Assembly: GCF_001673315.1 (NCBI RefSeq)
Contig: NZ_LZLQ01000147.1
Span: forward strand, 1-58,628
DNA from: Mycobacterium asiaticum
GTDB taxonomy: Bacteria; Actinomycetota; Actinomycetes; Mycobacteriales; Mycobacteriaceae
Direction of reading: 5' to 3'
Length of the DNA stretch: 58,628 bases
This document shows positions 33,279 to 42,639 of this stretch, one piece after another (the first letter of the stretch is position 1; every line of letters begins with the position of its first letter). Both the position numbers and the translations under genes were made by a program. The notes below the pieces were generated by a model. That model worked only from the letters and a program-made list of their open reading frames with translations. It was not told where the DNA came from and did not search any database.

Positions 33279-34507
33279 CGACTTAGCTCTTCCTCTCGTT
33301 GTGACCTGCCCGGCCGCACCTCGCGGCTCAGCAATTGCTCGGTGTGCTCGACGTTGCCCTGCGGCGCCGACCCGGCTGCCGGGATGGACAGCGTGAAGGT
33401 CGATCCGGTCCCCGGCTTGCTCCAGACCCCGATGGTGCCGCCGTGGTTGGCCGCGACGTGCTTGACGATCGCCAGCCCCAGCCCACTGCCCCCGGTGGCG
33501 CGCGAACGGGCCTTGTCGCCGCGGAAGAACCGTTCGAAGACGCGCTCCTGGTCTTCCAGCGCGATTCCGATGCCCCGGTCGGTGACCGCGATCTCGACGT
33601 TGTCGCCGCGCCTGCGTCGGCTGATCGAGACCAACGAGCCGCGCGGGGAGTAGGCGATCGCGTTGGACACCAGATTGGCCAGCGCGGTCACCAGCAAGGT
33701 CTGGTCCCCGAGCACCTGCAGCCCGCTCGGGGCATCGGTGCGGACCTCGATCTGGGCGTTTTCAGCGGCCACCTTGTGGCGCGAAATCGCTTCGGAAACA
33801 ACAGTATCGATGTCGACATCGGTCACGTTGGACAGTCGCTCGGCGCCCTGCAGGCGGGACAACTCGATCAACTCGGCGACCATGTCGCCCAAGCGGTTGG
33901 CTTCGATCAAAACCTTCTCGGCGAACCTGCGGACGGTCTCGGTATCGTCCGTCGACGCCAGCAGGGCCTCGGCGAGCAACGCCATCGCACCAACCGGAGT
34001 CTTGAGCTCGTGGCTGACATTGGCCACGAAGTCGCGCCGGGTCGCCTCCATGCGGGCGTAGTCGGACTGGTCATGGACGAAGACCACCGCGAACCGGCGG
34101 TCCTCCTCGCTCAGCAATCGGGCGTATCCGTGGACCGACAACCCAGATCTGCCGCTGGACCGCTTGGCGGGCGCCAGATCGAACTCGACCTCATCGCCAC
34201 CCAACGCCCGTTCGGCCGCGCGCCACGCTTCGTCGTCGAGCTGCCGGTCGCGCACCAACCCGAGCTCCTTGGCGCGGTCATTGAGATAAACGACGTCGCG
34301 ATGGGTATCAACCACCGCCGCGCCCATCGGCATCAGTGCAACGATCCGCTGAAGCATCTGGGCGATGGTGATACCGGTCCACTCGGTCGCCACTCGCTGG
34401 CGGTGTTGCCCCACTCGCCTCGACAGTCGGACTCCCGCTGCCACACCTACGGCCAGTGCCAGCGCGGCCGAGACCCCGGCCAGCAACAGTGCCGAGAACA
34501 CAGTCAC
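33275..34507 (-). CDS. senX3: Sensor histidine kinase SenX3
   Basis: A 410-residue membrane sensor. An N-terminal hydrophobic segment (about residues 2-25) is followed by a PAS-like domain (AAVVDTHRDVVYLND), the dimerisation/phosphoacceptor box ANVSHELKTPVGAMALLAE, and the ATPase domain with NLVSNAIAYSP (N box), DRGIGIA and GGSGLGLAIVKHV (G boxes). It phosphorylates RegX3 when phosphate is low. GTG 34507 gives MTVFSALLLAG. It lies 134 bases after gpm1 and directly before the MIRU units. Confidence 0.97.
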   Translation of the reverse strand: MTVFSALLLAGVSAALALAVGVAAGVRLSRRVGQHRQRVATEWTGITIAQMLQRIVALMPMGAAVVDTHRDVVYLNDRAKELGLVRDRQLDDEAWRAAERALGGDEVEFDLAPAKRSSGRSGLSVHGYARLLSEEDRRFAVVFVHDQSDYARMEATRRDFVANVSHELKTPVGAMALLAEALLASTDDTETVRRFAEKVLIEANRLGDMVAELIELSRLQGAERLSNVTDVDIDTVVSEAISRHKVAAENAQIEVRTDAPSGLQVLGDQTLLVTALANLVSNAIAYSPRGSLVSISRRRRGDNVEIAVTDRGIGIALEDQERVFERFFRGDKARSRATGGSGLGLAIVKHVAANHGGTIGVWSKPGTGSTFTLSIPAAGSAPQGNVEHTEQLLSREVRPGRSQREEELSR

Positions 34508-34589
34508 ATACGAAATCCTACAAATCAGGTGAACACCGCCCTAGCGGAGCGCGGCCAAAATCGTACAAGTCACACGCTCCGCCACAGGT

Positions 34590-34608
34590 GTTCGGCTGCA
34601 GTTCACGC
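34590..34608 (-). promoter_or_regulatory. Candidate PHO box upstream of senX3
   Basis: GTTCGGC and GTTCACG (plus-strand reading, 34590-34596 and 34601-34607) form a 7-base direct repeat with a 4-base gap, an 11-base period like PhoP/RegX3 boxes. AGGTGAACACC at 34528-34538 adds a further half site nearer senX3. In the 134-base gpm1-senX3 gap this fits autoregulation by RegX3. Confidence 0.4.
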
Positions 34609-34641
34609 GGTGTTTAGCAACTGGCCCTGCGCGCGCCGCAA

Positions 34642-35397
34642 TCAGGCTTTTGCGGCCCCTTGGCCGGCTACCGCGGCGGCTCCAGCCTCAGCGGCATCGG
34701 GGTCCAGGTAGGTTCCGCCCGACTCCACCGGCCGCAGCTCGTCGTTGAGGTCGTAGCGCAGCGGGATCCCAGTGGGGATGTTCAGCCCCACGACGTCGTC
34801 GTCCGACATCTGGTCCAGGTACTTGACCAGGGCCCGCAGCGAATTGCCGTGCGCGGCGATCAAGACGGTCTTCCCCATCCGCAGATCCGGAACGATCACG
34901 TCGGTGTAGTACGGCAGGAACCGGGTCACCACGTCGGCCAGGCACTCGGTCAGCGGGCCGCCGTCGATGTTGGCATAGCGCGGGTCGGCGTCCTGGCTGA
35001 ATTCGCTGCCCCGCTCGATCTCGGGCGGTGGGGTGTCGTAGCTGCGCCGCCAGGCCATGAACTGCTCTTCGCCGTAACGCTCTTTCGTCTCAGCCTTGTC
35101 CAGCCCCTGCAGCGCCCCGTAATGACGCTCGTTGAGCCGCCAGCTGCGATGCACCGGGATCCACAGCCGGTCGGCGGCGTCGAGGGCCAGATGCGCAGTG
35201 CTGATCGCGCGCCGCAACAGCGAGGTGTAGAGCACGTCAGGCAGCAGGTCGTGTTCGGCCAGCAGTTCGCCACCGCGCACCGCCTCGGCCTGCCCCTTCT
35301 CGGTCAGGCCGACATCGACCCAACCGGTGAAGAGGTTGCGCGCATTCCATTCGCTTTCGCCGTGCCGCAGCAGCACCAGCGTGCCAACGTCTCCCAT
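34642..35397 (-). CDS. gpm1: 2,3-bisphosphoglycerate-dependent phosphoglycerate mutase
   Basis: A 251-residue glycolytic enzyme interconverting 3- and 2-phosphoglycerate. The phosphohistidine motif LVLLRHGESEWNARNLFTGW (core LLRHGESEWN) is at residues 7-16, LNERHYGALQG holds the catalytic Glu region, and VLIAAHGNSLRAL the second His. The length is typical. ATG 35397 begins MGDVGTLVLLRHG. In mycobacteria gpm1 always sits just ahead of senX3, as here. Confidence 0.97.
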   Translation of the reverse strand: MGDVGTLVLLRHGESEWNARNLFTGWVDVGLTEKGQAEAVRGGELLAEHDLLPDVLYTSLLRRAISTAHLALDAADRLWIPVHRSWRLNERHYGALQGLDKAETKERYGEEQFMAWRRSYDTPPPEIERGSEFSQDADPRYANIDGGPLTECLADVVTRFLPYYTDVIVPDLRMGKTVLIAAHGNSLRALVKYLDQMSDDDVVGLNIPTGIPLRYDLNDELRPVESGGTYLDPDAAEAGAAAVAGQGAAKA

Positions 35398-35409
35398 GCG
35401 GGAAGTCTC

Positions 35410-35919
35410 TCACGAGGTCTCGTCGTCGTCCTCAATCAAGTGCGCGAATGCCTCGAGGTTCTTCAGCGACTCACCGCGTGACACCCGCCACTCCCACTCT
35501 TTCTGGATCGACGAGCGAAAACCCAATTCCAGCAACGTATTGAAGTCCGAGTCGACCGCCTCGAGCACCTGCCCGAGCACCCTGTCGATTTCCTCGGCGT
35601 CGACGGACGCCAACGACATCCGCCCGACCAGGTAGATGTCGCCGACGTTGTCGAGGGTGTAAGCGACCCCGTACAGGCGGCGGTTGCGCTTAAGCATGAA
35701 CCGGTAGACGCCCTCGTGATTCTCGTCGGGCTTGCGGCACACGAACGCCTCGACGCGCACCGAATGCTCACCAATGCTCAAGATGGTGTTCGTCTTGAGT
35801 CTGCGCTCGCCTGGCAACTCCACGATCAGGCCGGGCAGTCCGCCACGCGCACCGGCGTGCTTCGAATACGGCAGATCGCTGGCCTGCAACGCCTCCTCGA
35901 TCACTTGCTCGACGCTCAT
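35410..35919 (-). CDS. YbjN-family protein, Rv0487-like
   Basis: A 169-residue soluble protein of the YbjN/type III chaperone-like fold (LPGERRLKTNTILSIGEHSV, then VEAFVCRKPDENHEGVYRFML in the same sheet). Family members are thought to be chaperone-like or regulatory, but the role in mycobacteria is not known. ATG 35919 overlaps the mshA stop by 4 bases (ATGA), and gpm1 begins 12 bases after its stop, so mshA, this gene and gpm1 look like one operon. Confidence 0.85.
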   Translation of the reverse strand: MSVEQVIEEALQASDLPYSKHAGARGGLPGLIVELPGERRLKTNTILSIGEHSVRVEAFVCRKPDENHEGVYRFMLKRNRRLYGVAYTLDNVGDIYLVGRMSLASVDAEEIDRVLGQVLEAVDSDFNTLLELGFRSSIQKEWEWRVSRGESLKNLEAFAHLIEDDDETS

Positions 35920-37238
35920 GCGCCCACCCCGCGCCGCGCCGTCCAGCGCCGGGGCTTGCGCTTGGCTACCAGGTCGCGCACTCGGCGCTGCCGCTCGGTG
36001 GTGAAGTCGCCGATCGCGCGCCGGTAGCTGGCCAGCAACGCGTCAGTGGTGTTCTCCCAAGAAAATGTGGCCGCATGCTTGGCCGCTGCGCGGCTCATCG
36101 CCCAGCCCTGCGGACCGGCGCCGACCCGCAACAGGTGCTCGATGGCGTCGGCCCACTTCCCGACGTCGTGCCCGGACACCAGCGTGCCGGTGACCCCGTC
36201 CCGCACCGCCACCGGAAGTCCACCAACCGCCGCCGCCACCACTGGCGTCCCGCACGCCTGCGCCTCGACCGCAACCAACCCGAACGACTCCGAATAACTC
36301 GGCACAGCAACCAGATCGGCCGCGTGGAACAACGTGGCCAACTGCACGCGGGACTGCGGCGGCAGAAACGTGACGCGGTCGGCAATGCCGAGCTCGTCCG
36401 CCAGGCGCGCCAGCCCGTCGGGTGAGGCCAGCCCGCTGCCGGACGGTCCGCCGGCGACCACGATCCGCACACCCGGCAATCGGGCGGCCGCCCGCAGCAC
36501 GATGTCGGGTGCCTTCAGCGGCTGTATCCGTCCGACGAAGGCCACCACCGGCTCGTCCGCACCGAGTCCGAGCGCCTTGCGGGCCGCCTCACGATCACCC
36601 GGCCGGAAGACGTCCAAGTCGACCCCCGGATGCACCACGTCGATACGTGACGGATCCGCTCGATGCAACGAAATCAATTGCTGCGCTTCATCTTCGGTGT
36701 TGACGATCAGCCGGTCCGCTTCATCCACGACCTGTTGTTCGCCGATCGTGCGCATCGGCGGCTCGGCAGTGTCCCCTTCGGCCAGCGTGGCGTTCTTCAC
36801 CGCCGCCAGCGTGTGAGCGGTGTGCACCAGCGGCACCGCCCACCGGTCGCGAGCCAGCCAGCCAACTTGGCCGGACAGCCAGTAATGGGAGTGCACGATG
36901 TCGTAGTACCCCGGTTCGTGCGCGGCTTCGGCGCGCAGCACGCCAGCCGCGAACGCGCACAACTGGGTGGGCAGGTCGTATTTGTCCAGGCCCTCGAACG
37001 GGCCCGCCACGACGTTGCGCACCAGCACGCCAGGCTCGACGTGCACGATCGGCGGGTCAGCGGACGCGGTGGCCCGGGTGAAGATCTCCACCTCGATGCC
37101 CCGCCGTGCCAGATGCAGTGCACTCTGCAGCACGTAGACGTTCATTCCGCCGGCGTCGCCGGTGCCGGGCTGCGCCAGCGGCGACGTGTGTACCGCTAAC
37201 AGGGCAACCCGACGGGGATCGTCACCGGCATAACGCAC
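35916..37238 (-). CDS. mshA: D-inositol-3-phosphate glycosyltransferase (mycothiol step 1)
   Basis: A 440-residue GT4-family (GT-B fold) enzyme joining UDP-GlcNAc to 1L-myo-inositol 1-phosphate, the first step of mycothiol synthesis. Blocks: VHTSPLAQPGTGDAGGMNVY (acceptor/donor loop), VHSHYWLSGQVGWLA, VAFVGRIQPLKAPD (UDP site) and SYSESFGLVAVEAQACGTP with the GT4 EX7E pair. GTG 37238 is used; M. tuberculosis MshA has about 40 more N-terminal residues, so the true start may differ. Confidence 0.95.
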   Translation of the reverse strand: MRYAGDDPRRVALLAVHTSPLAQPGTGDAGGMNVYVLQSALHLARRGIEVEIFTRATASADPPIVHVEPGVLVRNVVAGPFEGLDKYDLPTQLCAFAAGVLRAEAAHEPGYYDIVHSHYWLSGQVGWLARDRWAVPLVHTAHTLAAVKNATLAEGDTAEPPMRTIGEQQVVDEADRLIVNTEDEAQQLISLHRADPSRIDVVHPGVDLDVFRPGDREAARKALGLGADEPVVAFVGRIQPLKAPDIVLRAAARLPGVRIVVAGGPSGSGLASPDGLARLADELGIADRVTFLPPQSRVQLATLFHAADLVAVPSYSESFGLVAVEAQACGTPVVAAAVGGLPVAVRDGVTGTLVSGHDVGKWADAIEHLLRVGAGPQGWAMSRAAAKHAATFSWENTTDALLASYRRAIGDFTTERQRRVRDLVAKRKPRRWTARRGVGA

Positions 37239-37303
37239 ACTGTCATCTTTACAGGACCGGTTATCGAGCCCTGCCCGCGCGCACGGGTTGCGCAGGTCAA
37301 GCC

Positions 37304-38620
37304 CTACTTGCCCAGGGCCGCCGGTTGGTCGTCGCCCCGTCGGCTGGCAACCACGCCGGATCGGCGCATCGCGCCCAACGGGTCGGCGTACAGACTGTCC
37401 AGCGACACGATGCCCGCGCCGGCTTCCTGTACCCGGTTGCCGAAGACGGTGACCCGGATGTCGCGCGGCGCCAACACCGAGCGCGCGGAAAAGGCCGCCT
37501 CGACATCCTCCATCGCCTCCGGGTATTCGGTGAACGCCTGGCCGCCGACGACCAATTCGTCCGGGTTGAGCAGGTCGCGCAACAACGCCACGGCCTCCCC
37601 CAGCACCCGGGCGCGCTCCGCCAGCAGCTGCCTGGCCTGGTCGTTACCGGCCCGTGCCACCCGCAACAGGTCGGTGGTCGCGGTGGTCGAGGCACCGCCG
37701 CGGTTGGCCGGGGCGATGCCCGGCAGGATCCGCAACCGGCGGGCGGCGGCCAGCACGGCCTCGTCGCTGACGGTGGATTCCAATTGCCCTGAACCGCCGA
37801 GCAATTCCGATTGCACCGGCAAGGCCGCGATGGTTCCCGGGCCGCTGGCCGGGCAGTGCACCCGCCCGCCGATCACCAACGCGTAGCCCACCGTCTCACG
37901 TGCATAGACATACAGGCTGGTCGCGGATCCGGGGGCGAACCGTCGCATGCCGAGTAGCAGTTCGGCACCGGCCATAGCGTCCACGTGGGCCGCGACCGAT
38001 ACCGGCAGGCCCAGAGCGTCGGCCAGCACCGGGCCGACGGGCGCCTGGCGCCAGCCCAGCCGCGGATGGTCGACCAGTCCGCTGGCACTGTCCACGGTGC
38101 CACCGATCGACACCCCGACCCACAGCGCGCGCCGCCGGTGCCAGCGCTGCAGATAGCGACTCGCGCTGTGCGCCAACGACGTCAGCGCGGAGCCCGCGGC
38201 GTTGAGCGGCGTCGGGGTTTCCACGGTGTCGAGCGTGCGACCGAACAGGTCGGTGGCCACGATGCTGGTGGTTCGCGCACCGATGTGGATGCCCAGGGTC
38301 ACAAACGGCTCGTGATTCACCTCCACCGGCACCCGCGGACGCCCGATCGCCCCGGTCACCGCCAGGTCGGCGCGCTCCCGCAGCAGCCCGGCGTCCAGCA
38401 GCGCGATGACCTGCCGGTTCACCGTTGCGATGCTCAGTGAAGTGACGTTGGCGATGACGTCGCGGCCCACCGGTCCGCGCAGTCGTACGGCGCGTAACAC
38501 CGATGCCGCCGCCGAGTCGGAGAGGTGCAGCGCCGGCGGCACGATCTGACGATACGACCGCACCGGCCCCGTGCTGCCGGGGCGGCTGTGCGAATGATGG
38601 CTGAGAGTAGTCGAGTGCAC
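37304..38620 (-). CDS. ROK-family transcriptional regulator, Rv0485-like
   Basis: A 438-residue NagC/XylR-type regulator. The N-terminal winged helix (about residues 35-95) contains GRDVIANVTSLSIATVNRQV; the ROK sugar-kinase-like domain follows with WVGVSIGGTVDSASGLV. The usual ROK zinc motif (CxCGxxGC) is missing. GTG 38620 is chosen: AAGGA lies 6 bases upstream and the length equals the M. tuberculosis Rv0485 (recalled 438). An upstream frame start at 38665 has no such site. It precedes mshA on the same strand by 65 bases. Confidence 0.85.
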   Translation of the reverse strand: MHSTTLSHHSHSRPGSTGPVRSYRQIVPPALHLSDSAAASVLRAVRLRGPVGRDVIANVTSLSIATVNRQVIALLDAGLLRERADLAVTGAIGRPRVPVEVNHEPFVTLGIHIGARTTSIVATDLFGRTLDTVETPTPLNAAGSALTSLAHSASRYLQRWHRRRALWVGVSIGGTVDSASGLVDHPRLGWRQAPVGPVLADALGLPVSVAAHVDAMAGAELLLGMRRFAPGSATSLYVYARETVGYALVIGGRVHCPASGPGTIAALPVQSELLGGSGQLESTVSDEAVLAAARRLRILPGIAPANRGGASTTATTDLLRVARAGNDQARQLLAERARVLGEAVALLRDLLNPDELVVGGQAFTEYPEAMEDVEAAFSARSVLAPRDIRVTVFGNRVQEAGAGIVSLDSLYADPLGAMRRSGVVASRRGDDQPAALGK

Positions 38621-38799
38621 TGGCAGTCCTTGTCCGAGTTGCGATGGCCGGGTCCCTGGCCACACCCGCGACTTGCGTCAGTTCAGGCGCGGCAAAGCAC
38701 GCGGCAACAACACGCGCCCGCGTGGAGACACGCGGCGGTGTTGAGCAAGGCACTGCGGTACACACCGGAAATTTAGCACTGTTCATTAGAGTTGTCCCA

Positions 38800-39558
38800 A
38801 TGACTCTTCCCGACGCGCACACGCGAGTGGCGGTGGTGACCGGAGCAAGTTCGGGAATCGGCGAGGCCACCGCGAAAACCCTTGCCGCACAGGGGTTCTA
38901 CGTGGTATCGGTGGCCCGCCGGGCGGATCGGATCAATGCGTTGGCCGCCGAGACCGGGGGCAGCGCTGTTGTGGCCGATGTCACAAGCGACGAGGACGTG
39001 GCAGCGCTGGCCCGCGGATTGGACCGGGTCGACGTGTTGGTCAACAACGCCGGTGGCGCCAGAGGGCTGGCACCGGTGGCCGACGCCGACCTGGAGCACT
39101 GGCGCTGGATGTGGGAAACCAATGTGCTGGGCACCCTGCGAGTGACTCGCGCGTTGTTACCCAGGCTGATCGATTCCGGTGACGGACTCATCGTAACCGT
39201 GACTTCCATTGCGGCACTTGAGATTTACGACGGCGGAGCCGGCTACACCGCAGCCAAGCACGCCCAGGGCGCGTTGCACCGCACGTTGCGTGGCGAGCTG
39301 CTGGGCAAGCCCGTGCGCCTGACCGAGATCGCTCCCGGCGCAGTCGAGACGGAGTTTTCCCTCGTCAGGTTCGACGGGGATCAGCAACGCGCGGAGGCCG
39401 TCTACGCCGGGATGACGCCGCTGGTGGCCGCGGACGTGGCCGAGGTGATCGGGTTCGTGGCCGCGCGGCCGTCGCACGTCAATCTGGACCAGATCATCAT
39501 CCGGCCGCGTGACCAGGCCTCAGCAACCCGTCGGTTCAACCACCTGGACGCGAGCTAG
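38800..39558 (+). CDS. Short-chain dehydrogenase/reductase, Rv0484c-like
   Basis: A 252-residue classical SDR. The cofactor loop is VVTGASSGIGEATAKTL, with VLVNNAGGARG, the catalytic Ser in TVTSIAALEIYDGG and Tyr-x3-Lys in YTAAKHA. The substrate is unknown. ATG 38800 puts the cofactor loop at residue 13-19, as usual. It is divergent from the ROK regulator gene (179 bases apart) and overlaps the 3' end of lprQ by 23 bases on the opposite strand. Confidence 0.88.
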   Translation: MTLPDAHTRVAVVTGASSGIGEATAKTLAAQGFYVVSVARRADRINALAAETGGSAVVADVTSDEDVAALARGLDRVDVLVNNAGGARGLAPVADADLEHWRWMWETNVLGTLRVTRALLPRLIDSGDGLIVTVTSIAALEIYDGGAGYTAAKHAQGALHRTLRGELLGKPVRLTEIAPGAVETEFSLVRFDGDQQRAEAVYAGMTPLVAADVAEVIGFVAARPSHVNLDQIIIRPRDQASATRRFNHLDAS

Positions 39559-40918
39559 GCCCGGAACTGGGTGACGTCGTGGTGGTGGGTGTGCCCGACA
39601 GACTGGGCGCCGTGGACGGGGTAGCCGGGGCGGTAACCGGGATCTGAGTTCCCGGCGGGCGCTGGGCCGGCGGCGGCAGTGCCGACATCGACACCCAGGT
39701 GTCCCAGTCCACCGCCCAGTCCCAGATGTCGCCGTCGGAGTAGGAAAGCTGAATCGTGCTGCCCGTCACCTCGACCGGGTCGCCGTAGATCGCGGTCTGG
39801 AAATACTCCGCGGCGTCGGAATTCGACAGGTTGATGCAACCGTTGGTGACGTTGCTGTTGCCCTGCGCCCCGGCGCTCATCGGGTTGGCGTGGATGAACT
39901 CGCCGTTGTTGGAGATCCGCACCGCCCAACGCTCGTGCACGTTGCTGTAGCCGGCGGCGGGGTTGGACATGTAGAAATCGGCGTACTTCTCGGTGACGAC
40001 GTGGATGCCGTTACGGGTGACATTGCGGGCCTTGTCGGCCTCGCCGTAACTGCACGGGAAATCCATAATGACGCCGGCATCGGTGACCACCTGGATGCGG
40101 TGCGACGACACTTCAGCCTTGACCACCTGCCGCCGGCCGATCTGGATGTTCAGCGAGAAGTCCTGGGCGCCGTAACCGCCCTCACCGAACGGCACCCCGT
40201 AAAGCTTGGCGTCGACGTTGATGGTGGTCCCGGCCGGGTAGTACTCGCGGGGCCGGTAGTGGATGCGGGCGCCTTTGGCCTCATCGGGCAACCAGGCCCA
40301 ACTGCCTTCGACGGGCGGGTTGGTGGTGACGGTGAGGGCCCGTTCAACCGCAGCCTTGTCGGCGATCGGTGCGTCGAACTGGATGATGATCGGTGCCGCG
40401 ACCCCCACGGTCTGACCATCGGCCAGCTGGAATCCGCCGTCGATCTTCTTTTTCGGCGTCACGGTAAGGAACTTGCCCGTCAGCGGTACCGCTTTGCCGT
40501 CGTGACCGACGGCCGACCCGGTCCAGGTGTAGGTGCCGTCGTAACCGAGCGGCTCGGTGGTCATGAAGACCGTGCGGTCCTGGTTGAATGTGCCCGCGAC
40601 GGGCTTTCCGGCTGAATTCGTCAGGGCAACCCGCTGGAACCAGCCGTCGCTGACCGCGACGCTGATCGGTGCGATCGGCACCACGTCCTCGGTGGCGTTG
40701 GCTGGCTGGTAGGTCAGTTTGGGCGCTGGAGGTGGCTTCTTCTCCGCTTGCGTGGACCCGGTTTTTCCGCCGCAGGCCGCCAGTACGCTGGGCGCGAACA
40801 CCCCGACACCCAGGGCCGCAAGGGCCCGGCGTCGATTGATCGCCCCGCCATTACGGGGGGCGCTGGAGGTGCTCACAACAGACAAAGATACCGGGCCAAA
40901 CACCCTCTCCCCCACCAC
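39536..40918 (-). CDS. lprQ: L,D-transpeptidase lipoprotein LprQ (LdtMt5 type)
   Basis: A 460-residue exported peptidoglycan cross-linking enzyme that forms 3->3 bonds. The N-terminus carries a basic region and hydrophobic stretch ending in the lipobox LAAC (near residue 48). Two Ig-like domains follow, then the YkuD catalytic domain with HANPMSAGAQGNSNVTNGCINLS, quoted here as NVTNGCINLS with the catalytic Cys. A Pro/Thr/Ser-rich tail ends it. GTG 40918 is kept because it matches the M. tuberculosis start pattern (M-V-----F-PVSL); GTG 40876 would still keep the signal. It lies 50 bases after murB. Confidence 0.92.
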   Translation of the reverse strand: MVGERVFGPVSLSVVSTSSAPRNGGAINRRRALAALGVGVFAPSVLAACGGKTGSTQAEKKPPPAPKLTYQPANATEDVVPIAPISVAVSDGWFQRVALTNSAGKPVAGTFNQDRTVFMTTEPLGYDGTYTWTGSAVGHDGKAVPLTGKFLTVTPKKKIDGGFQLADGQTVGVAAPIIIQFDAPIADKAAVERALTVTTNPPVEGSWAWLPDEAKGARIHYRPREYYPAGTTINVDAKLYGVPFGEGGYGAQDFSLNIQIGRRQVVKAEVSSHRIQVVTDAGVIMDFPCSYGEADKARNVTRNGIHVVTEKYADFYMSNPAAGYSNVHERWAVRISNNGEFIHANPMSAGAQGNSNVTNGCINLSNSDAAEYFQTAIYGDPVEVTGSTIQLSYSDGDIWDWAVDWDTWVSMSALPPPAQRPPGTQIPVTAPATPSTAPSLSGTPTTTTSPSSGPSSRPGG

Positions 40919-40968
40919 AAGAGGCGCGGCGGAGGGTTATGCGAGCGCTCAATGGGCCAAACTAGCAG

Positions 40969-42069
40969 CTACAAGTCGCACCCGACCAGGACTGGTTCCG
41001 GTTTCAGTGTGATACCAAACACATCACGAACCCCATCCTTAACAGCTCGGGCCAGTACCATCACGTCCTCCGCAGTGGCGCCACCCCGGTTGGTCAGGGC
41101 CAGCGCGTGCTTGGTGGACAGCCGGCACGGAGCGTTCTCGTCCTGGGGATATCCCTTGCCGAAACCTGCCCGCTCCACCAGCCAGGCGGCCGCCAGCTTG
41201 ACGCCGTCGGGTGCCGGGTAATGCGGAACCTGCCCCTCGGTCTGCTCGGCCACCCGGGCGTAGACCTCCGGAGCCACCACCGGGTTGGTGAAGAAGGAGC
41301 CCACGCTCCAGGTGTCGTGGTCGGCCGGGTTCAGAACCATGCCCTTGCGGGCCCGCAGGGCCAGTACGGCCGCCCGGACGGCTTGGGGGTCGCCCCGCTC
41401 ACCGCTGGTGACTCCGAGGGCCGCGGTCAGCTCGGCGTAGCGCAACGGAGCGCTGCGACCCGAGGCATCCAACGTGAACTCCACCTCCAGCACCACCGCG
41501 GGCACCCCGAGTCCGTCCGCACGCTTGAGCACGCTGGTGCGGTAGCCGAACTGCAGCTCGCCGGGATCGGCCCAGCGCACCTCGCCGCTGCCGCGATCCA
41601 ACAACCGAACCCGGGTGATGGTGTCGGATACCTCGACCCCGTACGCCCCGACATTCTGGACCGGTGTCGCCCCGGTCGAACCGGGGATGCCGGAAAGGCA
41701 CTCCAGGCCGCCCAAGCGCTCCCGGATGGACCGGGCCACCACGTCGTCCCACACCGCGCCGGCCTCCGCGCGCACCACATTGCCCTCGACGGTCACGCCG
41801 GCGTTGGCCAAGCGCACCACCGTGAGGTTGGGCAGACCGTCCCCGATCACCAAGTTGGACCCGCCAGCAAACACCAGGACCGGACCGCCCGCCCCGTTCC
41901 GGGCTTCGGCGTCCAGCTGCCGCAAAACCGCAACGACCTGATCGCTGCTGTCACAAGTTATTACGCGCCGCGCCAACGGTCCCACCCGCAGTGTGGTCAA
42001 CGGCGCCAACGAAACCGACTCGGCGACGCGCGCACCGGCAAAGACTGAACCCGGTTCGCTCCGTTTCAT
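40969..42069 (-). CDS. murB: UDP-N-acetylenolpyruvoylglucosamine reductase
   Basis: A 366-residue FAD enzyme that makes UDP-MurNAc for peptidoglycan. The FAD-binding block is LVFAGGSNLVIGDGLPNL in the form GGSNLVIGDG, and GIPGSTGATPVQNVGAYGVEV (core NVGAYGVEV) and SVGSFFTNPVV with the catalytic Ser follow. It is type I by its length and Tyr-loop. ATG 42069 is the start. It and lprQ form a cell-wall pair on the minus strand, divergent from Rv0481c by 26 bases. Confidence 0.96.
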   Translation of the reverse strand: MKRSEPGSVFAGARVAESVSLAPLTTLRVGPLARRVITCDSSDQVVAVLRQLDAEARNGAGGPVLVFAGGSNLVIGDGLPNLTVVRLANAGVTVEGNVVRAEAGAVWDDVVARSIRERLGGLECLSGIPGSTGATPVQNVGAYGVEVSDTITRVRLLDRGSGEVRWADPGELQFGYRTSVLKRADGLGVPAVVLEVEFTLDASGRSAPLRYAELTAALGVTSGERGDPQAVRAAVLALRARKGMVLNPADHDTWSVGSFFTNPVVAPEVYARVAEQTEGQVPHYPAPDGVKLAAAWLVERAGFGKGYPQDENAPCRLSTKHALALTNRGGATAEDVMVLARAVKDGVRDVFGITLKPEPVLVGCDL

Positions 42070-42095
42070 GGCCCGTAACGGTAGCGTGGCCAGCT

Positions 42096-42629
42096 ATGCC
42101 GCGTTCATTCGACATGTCGGCCGACTACGAGGGCACTGTTGAGCAGGTTCATCGGGCATTCCACGACCGGGATTACTGGCAGGGCAGGCTGGCCGAGACG
42201 CCGGTCGACATCGCCACGCTGGAGTCGATGCGAATTGGGGGCGAGTCCGGCCAAGACGGCACCATCGAAGTCGTCACCGTGCAGACCGTGTGCAGCAACA
42301 ACCTGCCCGGGCTGGTCACCCAGCTGCATCGGGGTGACCTGTGCGTGCGCCGCGAGGAGACCTGGGGGCCGCTTCGTGATGACATCGCGACGGCTTCCAT
42401 TTCCGGATCCATCGTCAATGCCCCGGTGAACCTGTGGGGTACCGCGGTGCTGGAGCCCGTTGCCGAAACCGGTGGATCCCGGATGACGATCCAGCTGACC
42501 GTTCAGGTACGCGTTCCGTTCATCGGCGGCAAGCTGGAGCGTCTGATCGGCAACGAACTGGGCCAGTTGGTAGCCATCGAGCAGGCCTTCACCACATCGT
42601 TTATCAGCCGGAGCCAGCAGTCGCCCTAA
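42096..42629 (+). CDS. DUF2505 family protein, Rv0481c-like
   Basis: A 177-residue soluble protein of the DUF2505 family, which probably has the START/polyketide cyclase-like helix-grip fold (MPRSFDMSADYEGTVEQVHRAF at the start, core DMSADYEGTVEQV). A long C-terminal helix (GKLERLIGNELGQLVAIEQAF) closes the fold. Such proteins may bind a hydrophobic ligand. ATG 42096 leaves 26 bases to the divergent murB gene. The next gene follows by 10 bases, so it starts an operon of three. Confidence 0.84.
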   Translation: MPRSFDMSADYEGTVEQVHRAFHDRDYWQGRLAETPVDIATLESMRIGGESGQDGTIEVVTVQTVCSNNLPGLVTQLHRGDLCVRREETWGPLRDDIATASISGSIVNAPVNLWGTAVLEPVAETGGSRMTIQLTVQVRVPFIGGKLERLIGNELGQLVAIEQAFTTSFISRSQQSP

Positions 42630-42639
42630 GCTGGCCGTC

